7,086 bases of DNA from Cytophagaceae bacterium (lineage in GTDB: Bacteria; Bacteroidota; Bacteroidia; Cytophagales; Spirosomataceae), in assembly GCA_947471105.1 (NCBI GenBank), contig CANIYB010000124.1, positions 1 to 7,086 of the forward strand. The letters run 5' to 3'. Below, piece after piece: positions 5,974 to 7,086 of the stretch; position 1 is the stretch's first letter; each line of letters starts with the position of its first letter. The notes under the pieces are model-generated. The model was not told the origin of the DNA. It worked only from the letters and a program-made list of their open reading frames with translations, and searched no databases. The translations under genes and the position numbers were made by a program.

Positions 5974-7086
5974 TTATTGGGGATTCACTTTCCGGTGAAT
6001 CATGGTTTGATTTGAAACTATTTTTGAAAATCCTCTTACGTCATCTCCCGACCAGGCTTTATTCATTTCTCCATATGACCCAAACGCCGATGACATCAAA
6101 TCATTTTCTGATTTTATTCCGGTTACGTGGAATTGATACGGACTTAATTGTACATAAACCGTTCCCGTAACCCTATTTTGCGTATCTGATAAGAAGGTCT
6201 CAAAGTTGCGCATGACAGGATCTAAAAATTGGCCTTCATGCAATAAATTGCCGTAGGTGTCGCCCAAGCTTTGTTTCCAATATAACTGGTGTTTTGTCAA
6301 CACATGTTTTTCCAACGTATGATGTGCCTTAATGATGATCAATGGGGCCGGGGCCTCAAAGCCAACCCTTCCTTTAATCCCAATAATCGTGTCTCCCACA
6401 TGGATGTCACGGCCAATCGCAAAAGCGCCGGCACGAGCAGTAAGTTCTCTAATCGCGTCCACTGAACTTGCGTACGTTTCATCATTTAGGCCAACTAGCT
6501 CCCCATGTTTGAACTGGAGTGAAATCTTTTCTGGAGTCGTTTGGGTCAATTGGGTAGGCCACGCTTCTTCCGGCAAATAACCATCAGAAGTCAAGGTTTC
6601 CTTTCCACCCACTGAGGTACCCCACAAACCTTTATTGATCGAATAGGCCGCTTTATGCCATTCTTGGACCACACCCTTTGATTTTAAATATTCGATTTCA
6701 TCTTCTCTGGACAATTGCAAATCACGTATAGGCGTAATCACTTCACATTCAGGAACTAAAATTCTGAATACCACATCAAATCGTACTTGGTCATTGCCCG
6801 CTCCAGTACTGCCGTGAGCGATGGCTTTGGCACCTAGTTTGTCTGCATATTTGGCCACAGCTGTCGCCTGAAAAACACGCTCAGCACTTACTGAAAGTGG
6901 ATAGGTATTGTTTTTAAGTACGTTCCCAAAAACCAAATACTTGATGCAATCTTGGTAATATTCTTCCACCACATCCAGCGTAACATGTGAAGTAACGCCT
7001 AATGAATACGCTTTTTCTTCAATGGCCTTGAGCTCTTCTTTTGAAAATCCTCCTGTGTCCACTAAGGCCGAATGAACTTCCATTCC
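5974..7086 (-). CDS. argG: ArgG, argininosuccinate synthase (5' end beyond window)
   Basis: The frame stays open to the right edge: a Gly codon (7086-7084) precedes the Met at 7083, so that Met is internal and not the start. In ArgG the segment GMEVHSALVDTGGF follows the N-terminal ATP-binding SGGLDTS loop, so about 25 residues including that loop lie outside the window. Counting from the Met at 7083, the visible part has AHGSTGAGNDQVRFD (89-103), the citrulline/ATP-binding block of the family. It also has TPIRDLQLSREDEIEYLKSKG (117-137) and YSINKGLWGTSVGGKET (147-163). It ends HRKVNPQ at a TAA at 5976-5974. The enzyme joins citrulline and aspartate using ATP to form argininosuccinate. It heads the visible arg block and is one base from argC. 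Total length of about 395-400 residues would be normal. No truncation or frameshift is seen in the visible part. Confidence 0.95.
   Translation of the reverse strand, partial: GMEVHSALVDTGGFSKEELKAIEEKAYSLGVTSHVTLDVVEEYYQDCIKYLVFGNVLKNNTYPLSVSAERVFQATAVAKYADKLGAKAIAHGSTGAGNDQVRFDVVFRILVPECEVITPIRDLQLSREDEIEYLKSKGVVQEWHKAAYSINKGLWGTSVGGKETLTSDGYLPEEAWPTQLTQTTPEKISLQFKHGELVGLNDETYASSVDAIRELTARAGAFAIGRDIHVGDTIIGIKGRVGFEAPAPLIIIKAHHTLEKHVLTKHQLYWKQSLGDTYGNLLHEGQFLDPVMRNFETFLSDTQNRVTGTVYVQLSPYQFHVTGIKSENDLMSSAFGSYGEMNKAWSGDDVRGFSKIVSNQTMIHRKVNPQ

Noticed and set aside
7081..7083. ATG at 7083 as the argG start
   Set aside because: The reading frame continues to the window edge through a Gly codon, and the family has the ATP-binding loop upstream of this Met, so the true start is outside the window.
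1..7086. Search for a defence system, mobile element, CRISPR array, RNA gene or riboswitch
   Set aside because: Every long stretch is accounted for by five minus-strand housekeeping or envelope genes. The gaps are at most 115 bases and show no conserved RNA fold beyond the hairpins listed.

Overview
All genes visible in this 7.1 kb window read from the minus strand. In transcription order they are argG (5' end cut off by the right edge), argC, argD, a large PpiD-like periplasmic peptidyl-prolyl isomerase gene, and gldG (3' end cut off by the left edge). No tRNA, rRNA, CRISPR array, insertion sequence or phage gene was seen, and no gene on the plus strand is supported. The longer plus-strand reading frames are shadows of these minus-strand genes. 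No stretch above 300 bases lacks a gene.

The organism is almost certainly a member of the Bacteroidota, and a gliding-type lineage such as Cytophagales is the best guess. The evidence is a GldG homologue (Bacteroidota-restricted), a PpiD-like protein with the MALI-type N-terminus common in that phylum, ArgC and ArgD with Bacteroidota-type signatures, weak or absent Shine-Dalgarno sequences, and one promoter candidate of the TTG/TAnnTTTG type. Base composition is moderate, and no gene stands out as foreign.

Right half (about 3845-7086): an arginine biosynthesis block. ArgC reduces the N-acylated glutamyl phosphate, ArgD transaminates the resulting semialdehyde to N-acylornithine, and ArgG later joins citrulline to aspartate. 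argG and argC are one base apart and probably translationally coupled. The argC-argD junction is filled by a degenerate 7-bp tandem repeat (consensus AGGTAAT on the coding strand), which also encodes the last residues and stop of ArgC and supplies the SD-like AGG before argD. The genes usually needed to complete the pathway (argF or its Bacteroidota variant, argB, argH) do not follow argD.

Left half (about 1-3844): a cell-envelope block. A 115-bp AT-rich gap with a promoter candidate precedes the isomerase gene, a predicted membrane-anchored periplasmic folding factor. A 63-bp gap holding two adjacent hairpins (a probable terminator, then a small stem over the ribosome binding site) separates it from gldG, the auxiliary component of the Gld ABC transporter associated with gliding motility and type IX secretion. 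gldG has no stop inside the window and was recovered by direct translation of the minus strand.

This looks like ordinary core-genome sequence. I see no convincing new biological system. The most unusual item is the heptanucleotide repeat between argC and argD; the hairpins before gldG come second.
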